Source of the DNA: Acidobacteriota bacterium | GTDB lineage: Bacteria > Acidobacteriota > Blastocatellia > RBC074 | DNA length: 10,989 nucleotides | Direction: 5' to 3' | Assembly (NCBI GenBank): GCA_017991275.1 | Contig: JAGNMH010000098.1 | Span: 1 to 10,989 of the forward strand | Part shown: one piece after another, positions 1 to 8,068 of the stretch | Layout: each line of letters opens with the position of its first letter | How positions within the stretch are numbered: the stretch's first letter is position 1 | Translations under genes and position numbers: made by a program | Notes under the pieces: model-generated | What the model was told of the DNA's origin: nothing | Database searches by the model: none | Seen by the model: the letters and a program-made list of their open reading frames with translations, nothing else

Positions 1-2858
1 TTGTTATCCCGGGAAAGAGCGGGGTCTTCCGTGGTCATATTCGGCAGGGAATGCAACACAGCAGGCTTTTTGGTTTGGGTATCCACCAGGTAAATTTTGA
101 GATTGAAGTAATAAATCAGCCGACGGTTATCCTGCAGCCACAAGGCTGAATCGCCTTCGTTGGTAATTCGCTCATAAGTTCCCGACGCCAGGTCGAAAAC
201 AACCAAACCAGGCAATCGCTCACTTTCAGCGGCAAGTGTGCCCACGATCCGCGTACCGTCCGGTGACCAACCGTAAGCGGTAAAGTTGGTTCTCCTGCCG
301 TTTGCCTCCGGCGTCGGCGGAAACGCGAACAGCGTCTGGGCTTGCCAGGGCAGCGTCAATTCCATAATGAAGCTGTTGCAGGGAAAATTGTCACCTTGAC
401 GATGACTGAAGGCCATCCGCTTGCCATCGGGCGACCAGACCGGCAAAACAAAACCAGGCGCATGCGGGGGGCTGTAGGTCAGTTGCTGGCGGTCGCTGCC
501 ATCCGGGTTAATCGTGTAGATTTCGTATTTACCGGTCATATTCGAAAAGAACGCCAGTCGTTTCCCGTCCGGCGACCAGCGTGGCGTCCAATCTTTGAAG
601 GCGTCATTGGTCACCTGATTGGTGACCGAGCCGTCCACTTTGGTCACGAAAATGTCGAATTGCGGATCGCCGTTGATGAAATACGCGATCGCGTCTCCAG
701 CGGGCGAGACACTGGAATTCAGCGCACGCCTTCCGCCAAAAGTGATTTGAATCGGTTTGCCGCTGACCACACCGCGTTGCGCATCGAATGCGACGCGAAA
801 AAGGTTGGCCAATTCACGGCGTGCCGTGTAAAGCAAACGTTTACCATCCGCCGCGATGCTCAATTCGTGGCTGTAACCGGCTTGCGTCGGCACGAGTTCA
901 GGCTCGCTGAGGACTTGTCCCGAAACTTCGTCAATCGCCACGCGCCAAATGCTCAGACGGCCATTGCGATTGCTGCAATAGTAAAGGTACCTGCCATCCG
1001 GCGACCAGACAGGGGTGCCATTTTGATAAGCATCCTGCGTGACCGCGATGGGTTGACCGCCTGCCGCCGGAATCGTCCAAACGTCTCGCTTTTCGCCATC
1101 GTGCAAGCCCCAAAAAGCAATCCGCTGCGCGTGCGGCGACCAGCGCGGCTGCACGGCATCCGGCCCGGCTTCGATGCGGCGTTTGGCGCTCGATTGGATA
1201 TTCACGGCCCACAACTGACCGCCGCTGTAGCTGCGGGTGAAGATATTGCCGCCATAAATCGTGGAGTAAATGATCTCTTTGCCGTCCGGCGACCAGTCCG
1301 GATCGCGTCCGCCGCTGACCAGTTTGCGCACGTTTTCGCCCGTGGCTTCCATGATAAAGATGCCGCCTCCGTCGCGTACTGAATAAAACGCGATGTGCTG
1401 TCCGTCAGGCGAAATCGCGGCATCGCCATCCGCCGCCGGGTGATCGGTCAGATTGACAGGCTTGCTGCCTCCGATGCGTTGGCGAAAGATGTCCCACTGT
1501 CCATTGAGCAAGCGGCTGTACACAATCCATTGCCCGTCCGGCGAGATGCAGCCGTTTGCTTCGCGCCCCGGCATATCGGTCAAAGCCGTGAATTTGGCAT
1601 CGTTCCAAGTTGTCGCAGGAAATCCGGAAGGGCCTGACAGAAATTTCCATCCAAGCAACGCGGCGCAGATAACGAACACACCTGCTGCAATTGAAAGAAA
1701 ACCCCATCGGGATTTTCTGCTTGGCAAAAAGCTCACTCCACTTGATTGATGTTTTGTAGCGACGACCTCCGATGAATCCAGTTCCCGTTGCAAGCGTTTC
1801 AACTCCGCGCGCAGGTCGTCGGCTGACTGGTAACGAAGCTCGCGATCTTTTTCGAGTGCGCGCGAAACTATTCGCTCAAGTTCGGAATGCAGGTCAGGGC
1901 GCACCGCGGTCAGAGGAACCGGCTGATGGTGAATGATCGCGTCCAGAATTGCGGCGATACGGTCGCCTTTGAACGGAGGCAAACCCGCCAGCAATTCGTA
2001 AAGCGTCACGCCCAGGCTGAACACATCGCTACGCCGGTCAACTTCTTGCCCAATAGCCTGTTCCGGCGACATGTATCTGGCCGTGCCCAGCACCGCTCCT
2101 GGATTCGTCTTGCCAATGTCCGGGTCGGAAGGATTAGTGCGTCCAGCCGACAGTTCCAGTTCGGTCAGTTTGACCAGGCCGAAATCCAGCACCTTCACGT
2201 AACCATCGCGTCGCCGCATGATGTTTTCTGGCTTGATGTCGCGGTGGATGATTCCGGCTTCGTGAGCGGCTGAAAGCGCAGAGCAAATCTGGATGGCAAT
2301 TTCAATTGCTTCCTTTTCGGCCACTCGACCTTCGGCAATCACTTCGCGCAAGGTCTGGCCATCAATGTACTCAGCGGCGATGAAGTGCTTGTTCTCAATT
2401 TCGCCGATTTCGTAAATCGTGATGATGTTTGGATGGTTGAGCGCCGAAGCCGCCTGAGCTTCACGCTTGAATCGTTTGACGCGCGCCGCATCCTGTGTGA
2501 ATTGAGACGGCAAAAACTTCAGTGCGACATTGCGATTCAACCGAGTGTCACGCGCCAGATAAACTTCGCCCATTCCACCTACGCCAAGAACAGAAATCAC
2601 GCTGTAAGCTCCCAGCACTCGTCCAATCAACGAACGGTCTTTGTCAGCGGCCAATTTTTGAGCGGCGATTTCCAGCGCGGGAGCTTTCAGAAATTTGGCT
2701 TCGGCCTGTTCGTGAGCTTCGAGCAGCGACTCAACTTCCCGAAGCAAAGCCTCATCATCAATGCAGGCCGCGTGCAGAAAAGCTGGGCGCTCAGCCGATG
2801 GAAGCTCCATCGCTTCATCCAGTAGTTTATCTATTCGCAGCCAGCGGTCAGGAGTCAT
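1..2858 (-). CDS. Membrane-anchored Ser/Thr protein kinase with C-terminal PD40/TolB-like propeller (3' end outside window)
   Basis: This is a PknB-type (Hanks) serine/threonine kinase, with 952 residues visible and the end cut by the window edge. Residues 1-73 form a leader typical of acidobacterial kinases. The kinase domain begins near residue 83, with the glycine-rich loop GVGGMGEV at 92-99, the VALK lysine at 114, HRD at 205-207 (catalytic D207, N212), DFG at 225-227 and SPE at 264-266; every catalytic residue is present. One transmembrane helix (about 386-404) separates it from a long extracytoplasmic part with at least ten repeats of the form WSPDGxxIxY, i.e. PD40/WD40-like beta-propeller blades. 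The start at 2858 fits the protein start of the family and has AAGGG ten bases upstream. It lies downstream of the ECF sigma gene on the same strand, which suggests joint regulation. The propeller probably senses or binds a ligand outside the membrane; that ligand is unknown. Confidence 0.93.
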   Translation of the reverse strand, partial: MTPDRWLRIDKLLDEAMELPSAERPAFLHAACIDDEALLREVESLLEAHEQAEAKFLKAPALEIAAQKLAADKDRSLIGRVLGAYSVISVLGVGGMGEVYLARDTRLNRNVALKFLPSQFTQDAARVKRFKREAQAASALNHPNIITIYEIGEIENKHFIAAEYIDGQTLREVIAEGRVAEKEAIEIAIQICSALSAAHEAGIIHRDIKPENIMRRRDGYVKVLDFGLVKLTELELSAGRTNPSDPDIGKTNPGAVLGTARYMSPEQAIGQEVDRRSDVFSLGVTLYELLAGLPPFKGDRIAAILDAIIHHQPVPLTAVRPDLHSELERIVSRALEKDRELRYQSADDLRAELKRLQRELDSSEVVATKHQSSGVSFLPSRKSRWGFLSIAAGVFVICAALLGWKFLSGPSGFPATTWNDAKFTALTDMPGREANGCISPDGQWIVYSRLLNGQWDIFRQRIGGSKPVNLTDHPAADGDAAISPDGQHIAFYSVRDGGGIFIMEATGENVRKLVSGGRDPDWSPDGKEIIYSTIYGGNIFTRSYSGGQLWAVNIQSSAKRRIEAGPDAVQPRWSPHAQRIAFWGLHDGEKRDVWTIPAAGGQPIAVTQDAYQNGTPVWSPDGRYLYYCSNRNGRLSIWRVAIDEVSGQVLSEPELVPTQAGYSHELSIAADGKRLLYTARRELANLFRVAFDAQRGVVSGKPIQITFGGRRALNSSVSPAGDAIAYFINGDPQFDIFVTKVDGSVTNQVTNDAFKDWTPRWSPDGKRLAFFSNMTGKYEIYTINPDGSDRQQLTYSPPHAPGFVLPVWSPDGKRMAFSHRQGDNFPCNSFIMELTLPWQAQTLFAFPPTPEANGRRTNFTAYGWSPDGTRIVGTLAAESERLPGLVVFDLASGTYERITNEGDSALWLQDNRRLIYYFNLKIYLVDTQTKKPAVLHSLPNMTTEDPALSRDN

Positions 2859-2897
2859 TTTGAAGAAACCCTTACAAGCATTCAGGGATGCCGTGGT

Positions 2898-2998
<101 letters not shown>

Positions 2999-3011
2999 TC
3001 AATCGAATCAT

Positions 3012-3605
3012 TCACCGAGTATCATTTTGATCGGTTTCACTGGTTTTACTTAGCTCGCGGAACAGCCAGGCTTTGGCTTTGTTCCATTCACGGATGACGG
3101 TAATTTCGGCGATGCCCAGAATTTCGGCGACTTCTTCGTTGCCCAGCCCGCCAAAGAATCTCAATTCGACAATGCGGCTTTTGCGTTCGTCAATTTGCGC
3201 CAGACTTGTCAGCGCGTCATCCAGCGCCACCAAATCGGAAGTGCGGCCTTCGGCCAGGTCGGCGGCGGCTTCAATCGAAACCTGATGCGCGCTTTCACCG
3301 GCCAGTCGCGGACGTTGCCGAGCAAAGTCCACCAGAATGCGTCGCATCAATTGCGCCGAAACTCCGAAAAAGTGAGCGCGGTTTTTCCATTCGACATTCT
3401 TCCAGTCAATCAAACGCATGTAGGCTTCGTTGACCAGCGCAGTCGGTTGCAGCGGATGCCCCGCCCGTTCGCCGACCATATACCGCCTGGCCAGCTTGTG
3501 CAGTTCAGCGTGAACCAGCGGAACCAGTTGTTCCAGCGCCAGTTGATCGCCGTTGTTCCAGGCAACCAGTAATTGCGTGACTTCGTGAGTTGAAAGTTCG
3601 CTCAT
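3012..3605 (-). CDS. ECF-type RNA polymerase sigma factor (Sigma70_ECF / TIGR02999-like)
   Basis: This 197-residue protein is a sigma-70 family factor of the extracytoplasmic-function type. It directs RNA polymerase to its own promoter set. Residues 6-95 form the sigma-2 region and include the subgroup hallmark HPLQPTALVNEAYMRLI (50-66) and the RRILVDFARQR stretch (88-98). Residues 128-186 form sigma-4, with a helix-turn-helix around NEEVAEILGIAEITVIREW (156-174). The linker between them is about 30 residues. It resembles the Sigma70_ECF (PF07638) group found in Acidobacteria and Planctomycetes, which often sits beside serine/threonine kinases, as it does here. No anti-sigma factor gene is adjacent, so phosphorylation by the neighbouring kinase is a reasonable but unproven control. 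The start at 3605 has AAGG about 14 bases upstream, a weak and distant ribosome site. The target regulon is unknown. Confidence 0.93.
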   Translation of the reverse strand: MSELSTHEVTQLLVAWNNGDQLALEQLVPLVHAELHKLARRYMVGERAGHPLQPTALVNEAYMRLIDWKNVEWKNRAHFFGVSAQLMRRILVDFARQRPRLAGESAHQVSIEAAADLAEGRTSDLVALDDALTSLAQIDERKSRIVELRFFGGLGNEEVAEILGIAEITVIREWNKAKAWLFRELSKTSETDQNDTR

Positions 3606-3610
3606 ATCTG

Positions 3611-3640
3611 TGAAGAAACCTTCGATGAAGAAATCTTTCG
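3611..3640 (-). repeat. Tandem 15-bp repeat in the sigma-factor leader
   Basis: Two near-identical 15-base copies abut at 3611-3625 and 3626-3640. Read on the minus strand, each ends in GRTTTCTTCA, just upstream of the sigma-factor start. A third copy of GGTTTCTTCA lies at 2861-2870, immediately before the kinase start. The role is unknown; it could be a shared leader or regulator site. Confidence 0.45.
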
Positions 3641-3695
3641 GGGATGGCAGTGAAATTTACCACAGTGATTGGCAACGCTCTACCAATTTGTCGAA

Positions 3696-3724
3696 TTGCC
3701 GCTCATGGCTGCCTAAAGTAGAAT
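3696..3724 (+). promoter_or_regulatory. Candidate housekeeping promoter for the quinone oxidoreductase gene
   Basis: TTGCCG (3696-3701) and TAGAAT (3719-3724) are 17 bases apart. They match the sigma-70 consensus at four of six and five of six positions. Transcription from here would give a leader of about 50 bases before the start at 3780. The call rests on sequence match only. Confidence 0.45.
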
Positions 3725-3779
3725 CGTTGCGGCATTCACTACAAACCAATTTTCAATCCGAAGGAGAAACAATCACCCG

Positions 3780-4751
3780 ATGAAAGCCTGGCGAGTCCAC
3801 GAATGGTGCGAACCCGAACAAATGTCCTTTGAAGAAATCCCAACCCCCGAACCTGGCAAAGGCGAAATCAGAATCAAAAATCATGCAGCGGCTCTGAACT
3901 TTTTCGACATTTTGATGGTTCAGGGAAAGTATCAAACCAAACCTCCGCGCCCGTTCACGCCCGGTTCCGAAGTCGCCGGAATTGTGGATGCCATTGGCGA
4001 AAGCGTCACTCAGTTCAATGTCGGCGACAGAGTTCAGGCAATGGCCACCAGCGGAGGTTACGCCGAATGCTCCATCGCTCCGGCAGCCAAATCGTTTCGC
4101 ATCCCGGACGAAATGAGTTTTGAAGAGGCAGCCGCAATGATTGTCATTTACCAGACTTCGTATTTCGCGCTGACGCATCGCACCCAAATCAAACCCGGCG
4201 AATGGTTGCTGGTTCACGCGGCGGCTGGCGGCGTGGGCTTATCGGCGACTCAAATCGGCAAGGCTCTGGGCGCGCGAGTCATCGCCACCGCAGGCAGCGA
4301 AGAAAAGCTGCAATTCTGTTTGTCGCAAGGCGCCGAACACGCACTGAATTACCGCGACGCTTCATGGGTGGACGCCGTCAAGAAGATCACAGGACGCGGA
4401 GCCGACATCGTTTATGATCCGGTAGGCGGAGAAATCTTCGATCTTTCAACCAAGTGCATCGCTCCCGAAGGCCGGTTGCTGGTCATCGGTTTTGCCGGAG
4501 GCACAATTCCTTCGATTGCGGCCAATCGCATTTTGCTGAAAAACATGTCGGTGACCGGCGTTTACTGGGGAGGTTATCTGGAACATCACCCCGAATACAT
4601 GGCCGAAGCCGAAGCCGCGCTTTTCAAAATGTACGAAGCCGGTCAGATCAAACCAATTGTTTCAGAAAGTTTCGCGCTGACAGACGCTGTCGCGGCGTTA
4701 AATGCTCTGGCAACGCGAAAGACGGTGGCCAAAGTCGTTCTGACAATGTAA
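3780..4751 (+). CDS. Zinc-independent MDR-family NAD(P)H:quinone oxidoreductase-like protein
   Basis: This 323-residue protein belongs to the medium-chain dehydrogenase/reductase superfamily, in the quinone oxidoreductase branch (COG0604 type). Such enzymes reduce quinones or activated alkenes in the cytoplasm using NADPH. Residues 1-120 form the GroES-like catalytic domain, with ALNFFDIL (38-45) and PGSEVAGIV (61-69). The Rossmann fold follows, with the nucleotide-binding loop AAAGGVG at 147-153. The zinc-binding cysteine cluster of alcohol dehydrogenases is absent. The length is normal for the family. The start is supported by the typical MKAW opening and an AAGGAG at 3761-3766, although the 13-base gap is long. 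It is divergent from the sigma-factor gene, with 174 bases between them. The exact substrate cannot be read from sequence; crotonyl-CoA reductase-like or zeta-crystallin-like activity remain alternatives. Confidence 0.9.
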   Translation: MKAWRVHEWCEPEQMSFEEIPTPEPGKGEIRIKNHAAALNFFDILMVQGKYQTKPPRPFTPGSEVAGIVDAIGESVTQFNVGDRVQAMATSGGYAECSIAPAAKSFRIPDEMSFEEAAAMIVIYQTSYFALTHRTQIKPGEWLLVHAAAGGVGLSATQIGKALGARVIATAGSEEKLQFCLSQGAEHALNYRDASWVDAVKKITGRGADIVYDPVGGEIFDLSTKCIAPEGRLLVIGFAGGTIPSIAANRILLKNMSVTGVYWGGYLEHHPEYMAEAEAALFKMYEAGQIKPIVSESFALTDAVAALNALATRKTVAKVVLTM

Positions 4752-4770
4752 CTCCCCTGTCATATCAACC

Positions 4771-4804
4771 GTCGAGCCTCCCACTCGACTTACAAACAAG
4801 GAGG
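4771..4804 (+). promoter_or_regulatory. Leader hairpin whose loop can pair with the ribosome site of the lipoprotein gene
   Basis: GTCGAG (4771-4776) and CTCGAC (4784-4789) form a perfect 6-bp stem around a 7-base loop. The loop carries CCTCC (4777-4781), complementary to GGAGG (4800-4804) in the strong ribosome site AAGGAGGG of the gene starting at 4810. The stem has no T-run after it, so it is not a convincing terminator. A translational role is speculative. Confidence 0.25.
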
Positions 4805-4809
4805 GTTTT

Positions 4810-5637
4810 ATGAATTCAAAAACTGGAAGAATTTTTCTGTTCGCGGTGTTCAGCGCAAGCTTGCTGTTGGCACAAACCGGCTGTTCTTCGCAAAATGCGA
4901 CTTCGCCAAACAACGTTTCGACGGCTAACAGCCCTACGCCTGATGCGTCGGCTTCGCCCGGCATGCCAGCGGACGGTTCGGCTGTCGCCGGTTCTGCCGC
5001 GACAAATCCGAATGGCAATGGGTCGAATCCGGGAATGGCTTCGTCAAGTACCGGAGCGTCGAACGTCAATTCGTCGTCCGGTTCGTCTTCGGCTCCTGCA
5101 CCGCCGCCTGCTCCGCCGCGAGTTTTCACACTTGCCGCTGGCACTCCGATTTCGGTCTGGACGACTTCGACAATTTCGACGAAAACAGCCAAAGCCGGAG
5201 ACAGCTTCACAGGCACGCTTGGACAGCCGATTGTTGACGGTGACTGGGTCGTGGCCAAAAAAGGCGCAACTGTTTCCGGCACAGTCGTTGATGCCGATCA
5301 GGGAGGACGGGTCAAAGGCGTGGCTTCGCTGACTCTGCAAGTGAACCGGTTGACGCTGGCTGACGGCAGCACGATTGACCTGCCAACCAGCAAGATTACT
5401 CGCCAAGCCAAATCCACGAAGAAGAAAGATGCGGTTAAAGTCGGCGTCGGAGCCGGAATAGGCGCGGCCATCGGAGCAATCGCCGGAGGCGGCAAAGGCG
5501 CGGCCATCGGAGCCGGGGCTGGCGCGGGCGCTGGTGGCGGTTACGTGCTGGCAACCAAAGGCGATCCGGCGGTCATTGGCAGCGAATCGCAACTGACTTT
5601 CCGCACGACTTCGCCGGTCAAAATCACTAAACGATAA
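4810..5637 (+). CDS. Putative lipoprotein with low-complexity linker and C-terminal glycine zipper
   Basis: This 275-residue protein has a lipoprotein-like signal: a charged start, a hydrophobic stretch (8-21) and AQTGC with Cys25 as the likely lipidated residue. The -3 position is Gln rather than the usual Leu, so lipidation is likely but not certain. Residues 26-103 are rich in Ser, Asn, Pro and Ala and look like a flexible wall- or periplasm-spanning linker. Residues 104-190 are a compact domain (TLAAGTPISVWTTSTI and what follows) of a kind I recognise from acidobacterial proteins but cannot name. Residues 211-245 are a glycine zipper (GVGAGIGAAIGAIAGG and continuing) containing a 12-residue internal duplication, encoded by identical 17-base stretches at 5461 and 5497. 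Such zippers often insert into or pack against the outer membrane. The start at 4810 has AAGGAGGG four bases upstream. Its function is unknown. Confidence 0.85.
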   Translation: MNSKTGRIFLFAVFSASLLLAQTGCSSQNATSPNNVSTANSPTPDASASPGMPADGSAVAGSAATNPNGNGSNPGMASSSTGASNVNSSSGSSSAPAPPPAPPRVFTLAAGTPISVWTTSTISTKTAKAGDSFTGTLGQPIVDGDWVVAKKGATVSGTVVDADQGGRVKGVASLTLQVNRLTLADGSTIDLPTSKITRQAKSTKKKDAVKVGVGAGIGAAIGAIAGGGKGAAIGAGAGAGAGGGYVLATKGDPAVIGSESQLTFRTTSPVKITKR

Positions 5638-5640
5638 ACA

Positions 5641-5754
5641 TTTTGGAGTGCTGCGACCTGTCGCAGCTTTTGCTTTTGTTTCAGTCAGTCACCGAGTCAA
5701 CCATAGTTTTTCGGTTATGAAATGAAAGCTGCGTCGAGCCGCAGCGCTCCAAAA
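5641..5754. repeat. Pair of REP-like palindromic elements in inverted orientation (REPIN-like)
   Basis: A 31-base element at 5641-5671 recurs as its reverse complement at 5724-5754 with 25 of 31 positions identical. Each copy contains its own GC-rich stem: GCTGCGAC/GTCGCAGC in the first, GCTGCG/CGCAGC in the second. Each is flanked by a TTTTGGAG-type end. About 52 AT-richer bases separate them. Two inverted palindromic repeats around a short spacer is the layout of REPIN/BIME elements. The first copy begins four bases after the lipoprotein stop codon, and the second ends 13 bases before the patatin start. No RAYT transposase is present in the window. Confidence 0.7.
5650..5671 (+). terminator. 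Likely rho-independent terminator of the lipoprotein gene
   Basis: The perfect 8-bp stem GCTGCGAC/GTCGCAGC (5650-5657 and 5660-5667) is followed directly by TTTT and then a T-rich tract. In practice the innermost pair would open to give a four-base loop. It lies 12 bases after the stop codon at 5637. The same stem is the core of the first REP-like copy, so it may be a repeat that also terminates. Confidence 0.5.
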
Positions 5755-5767
5755 GCTGAATCTCATC

Positions 5768-7978
5768 TTGAGCAAAATCAAAAAACTCATTGCCCTGCTC
5801 TGCTTGCTTTCGCTGACGCCGTTCGGCACATCAGCGCAAACCCAAACTTCATTGCAACAACCACGACCACTGAAGATCGGCCTTGTCCTGAGCGGCGGAG
5901 GCGCGCGCGGCGTGGCTCACATCGGTGTGTTGGAATGGTTCGAGCAGAATCACATCCCAGTTCACTTCGTCGCCGGAACCAGCATGGGCGGACTGGTTGG
6001 CGCGTTTTATTCAATGGGAGCTTCGCCCGCTGAAATGCGCCAACTGATCAAGGATCAGAACTGGACAGAACTGCTGAGCAGTGGGCCGAGTTTTGAAAAA
6101 CTGTCCTTCCGCCGCAAACAGGACAAACGCGATTATCAAAGTGGTTTGGAAATTGGTTTGCGAAAAGGCGTCAGCTTGCCGTTGGGCATAAGTTCAGCGC
6201 ATTACATCGGCTTGTTGATTGACCGGCTGGCGCTGCCCTATTACGATTTGAAAAGTTTCGACGATTTGCCGATTCCCTTTCGCTGTGTGGCGACGGATTT
6301 TTTGGCCGCCAAACCGGTTGTCATGAAAGACGGTTCATTGGCTTCGGCGATGCGCGCGACGATGTCCATCCCTGGAGTCTTTCCTCCGGTTGAACGCGAC
6401 GGCAAAGTGCTGGTGGACGGGGGGTTGGTCAACAACATCCCGACAGATGTCATACGCGAATTCCAGCCCGACGTAGTCATCGCCGTTGACACAGGCACTC
6501 CGCTAGGCGACATGCAGGCTATCGCTTCCATCGTCGGCATCCTGCAACAGTCCGTCACGGTCATGACGATAAATAACGACCGACAGAACTTGCGATTGGC
6601 GGACATTATCATCGCTCCGGATTTGGGAAATATCTCTGCACTGGATTTCATAGGACTGGACAACATTGCCGATGTTGGATTCAAAGCCGCCGCCGCAAAA
6701 ACCGCCGTACTTTCGCGCTTTGCATTGAACGACGCCGACTGGCAACAGCATCTGGCCGAACGCCAGGCCAAACGCCGCACAGCAATTCCCACGCCCACCG
6801 ATTTGCAAATTGCCGGAGTCGAGGCCGATGCGGAAAAGGCTCTGCGTCGCCGTCTGAATGCTGACGCCGGAAAGCCGCTGGACACCAAAAAGCTGGAAAA
6901 CGATTTGACCGTCATCACCGGCCAGGGACGTTACGAAGGTTTCAACTATGGCCTGAAGGCTGAAAACCATAAAACAATCCTGGAAATTCGTCCGCGAGAA
7001 AAGTCGCACGCTCCGCCAGCAATCGCGCCCGGCGTAGAAGTTGACGGTTCCGAAGTCAACGCCATCAACTTCACCATCGGAGCGCGCGCGACTTTTTTCG
7101 ATGTTGGCTCTTACGGGGCCGAATTACGAATTGACGCAAAAGTTGGGTTCGGCAATTTGTTCGCCACCGAATACTTCAAACCGCTGGGCGAGCGTGGCTT
7201 TTTCGTTGCGCCCAGGGCGACTTATCGCCGAGACCGTCAGGGAATTTTTGCCGGTCGAAACCGGCTGGCTGAATATCAAGCCGACCGTTTCAGCGCAGGC
7301 GGCGATTTCGGATTTCTGAGGGGCAGCAGTGAACTGCGCGTCGGTTACGAATACACGCAAGTACTGGCAAAGGCGAGCACAGGCAGTCTTGAGCTTCCGG
7401 CCTTTGACGGGAACTTCAACGTCGCCCGCATTCGCTGGGCTTTCGATAAACAGGACAGTGCGACAGTCCCTACGCGGGGTTTGCGTATGACGGCTGAGGC
7501 TCGCTGGTATTTTTCTGCCCCGAACGTCAAAGACGACTTTCCGCAAGGCGAAACCCGCGTGTCATTCTTCGTCCCGCTGTCTTCACAGGGTTCCATGTTT
7601 TTAGCCGGAGCCGCCGGTACCGCTTTAGGTCGTGAGGTTCCGCCGATTCAACAATTCCTGCTCGGCGGGCCGTTTCGTTTCGGCGCTTACTCACGCGACG
7701 AACTGCGCGTCAATCAATACTTTCTGGCCACTGGCGGATACCTGCACAAAATCAACGAACTGCCTTCGTTGATTGGCGGCAACATTTATGTCGGTGCCTG
7801 GTTCGATCAACTTGGAGCTTCGGGCGGATTCACTTCGCAATTCGATTCACAGCGGTATCGAGCGGCAATGTCATTGGGTCTGGTGATGGACACAAAAGTC
7901 GGCCCCTTTTCGATCGTCGGCAGTCGCGGCGAAGGCGGTCGCGGCAAGATTTATTTTTCGCTAGGCAGGTTTTTCTAA
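5768..7978 (+). CDS. PlpD-like patatin phospholipase with POTRA domain and outer-membrane beta-barrel (type Vd)
   Basis: This 736-residue protein joins a lipase to its own outer-membrane anchor, as in PlpD and FplA (type Vd autotransporters). Residues 1-23 are a signal peptide ending TSA|QT. The patatin domain spans about 36-330, with oxyanion-hole GGGARG (43-48), nucleophile elbow GTSMG (Ser72) and catalytic Asp in DGG (D217), so the Ser-Asp dyad is complete. A POTRA-like segment follows at about 346-412 (LQIAGVEADAEKALRRRL and continuing). A 16-strand-type barrel (about 430-736) ends in Phe-Phe, the usual C-terminal signal for BAM-assisted insertion. The length is close to that of PlpD. The start is the TTG at 5768: no ATG lies in frame between the upstream repeat and the signal peptide, and no clear ribosome site is visible. 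Expected activity is phospholipase A-type hydrolysis at the cell surface or after release. It is followed closely by the SH3b and 7-TM genes. Confidence 0.9.
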   Translation: MSKIKKLIALLCLLSLTPFGTSAQTQTSLQQPRPLKIGLVLSGGGARGVAHIGVLEWFEQNHIPVHFVAGTSMGGLVGAFYSMGASPAEMRQLIKDQNWTELLSSGPSFEKLSFRRKQDKRDYQSGLEIGLRKGVSLPLGISSAHYIGLLIDRLALPYYDLKSFDDLPIPFRCVATDFLAAKPVVMKDGSLASAMRATMSIPGVFPPVERDGKVLVDGGLVNNIPTDVIREFQPDVVIAVDTGTPLGDMQAIASIVGILQQSVTVMTINNDRQNLRLADIIIAPDLGNISALDFIGLDNIADVGFKAAAAKTAVLSRFALNDADWQQHLAERQAKRRTAIPTPTDLQIAGVEADAEKALRRRLNADAGKPLDTKKLENDLTVITGQGRYEGFNYGLKAENHKTILEIRPREKSHAPPAIAPGVEVDGSEVNAINFTIGARATFFDVGSYGAELRIDAKVGFGNLFATEYFKPLGERGFFVAPRATYRRDRQGIFAGRNRLAEYQADRFSAGGDFGFLRGSSELRVGYEYTQVLAKASTGSLELPAFDGNFNVARIRWAFDKQDSATVPTRGLRMTAEARWYFSAPNVKDDFPQGETRVSFFVPLSSQGSMFLAGAAGTALGREVPPIQQFLLGGPFRFGAYSRDELRVNQYFLATGGYLHKINELPSLIGGNIYVGAWFDQLGASGGFTSQFDSQRYRAAMSLGLVMDTKVGPFSIVGSRGEGGRGKIYFSLGRFF

Positions 7979-8005
7979 ATGGCTCCGGGAACCAAAAACA
8001 AGAAT

Positions 8006-8068
8006 ACGGAACAAACGGAAATAGCCGAAAAGATGAAAAGTTTCCGTTCATTCCGTCTGTTCCGTTAT
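8006..8068. repeat. Inverted pair of nonamer arrays overlapping a gene start
   Basis: Three 9-base units of form TTCCGTNNN run from 8042 to 8068. On the other side of an 18-base spacer lie reverse-complement units starting ACGGAACAA at 8006 and ACGGAAATA at 8015, with a weaker third at 8024. The 16-base left arm (8006-8021) pairs with 8041-8056 at 14 of 16 positions, and nearly as well one repeat unit further on. The right arm is coding and gives Phe-Arg-X three times in the next protein. It could also fold as a hairpin between the patatin and SH3b genes. Confidence 0.75.

Noticed and set aside
250..1560. Regularly recurring GTCCGGCGACCA-like words, which at first suggest a repeat array or CRISPR
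   Set aside because: They are the reverse complement of the codons for WSPDG in successive propeller blades; spacing and flanks vary, as expected for coding repeats.
342..1749. Long open frames on the plus strand across the kinase-propeller region
   Set aside because: They are shadows of the minus-strand kinase gene. They contain no domain, and the minus-strand frame shows every kinase motif and the propeller repeats.
3072..3572. Plus-strand open frames opposite the sigma-factor gene
   Set aside because: They overlap a clear ECF sigma factor on the other strand and show no domain of their own.
4698..5592. Open frames on the minus strand opposite the lipoprotein gene
   Set aside because: Their composition mirrors the GC-rich, low-complexity lipoprotein codons. 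They have no recognisable domain or ribosome site.
7979..8032. Start of the SH3b protein at the ATG that directly follows the patatin stop
   Set aside because: The extra 18 residues are polar, come largely from repeat sequence and push the signal peptide inward. It stays possible through translational coupling, but 8033 fits better.
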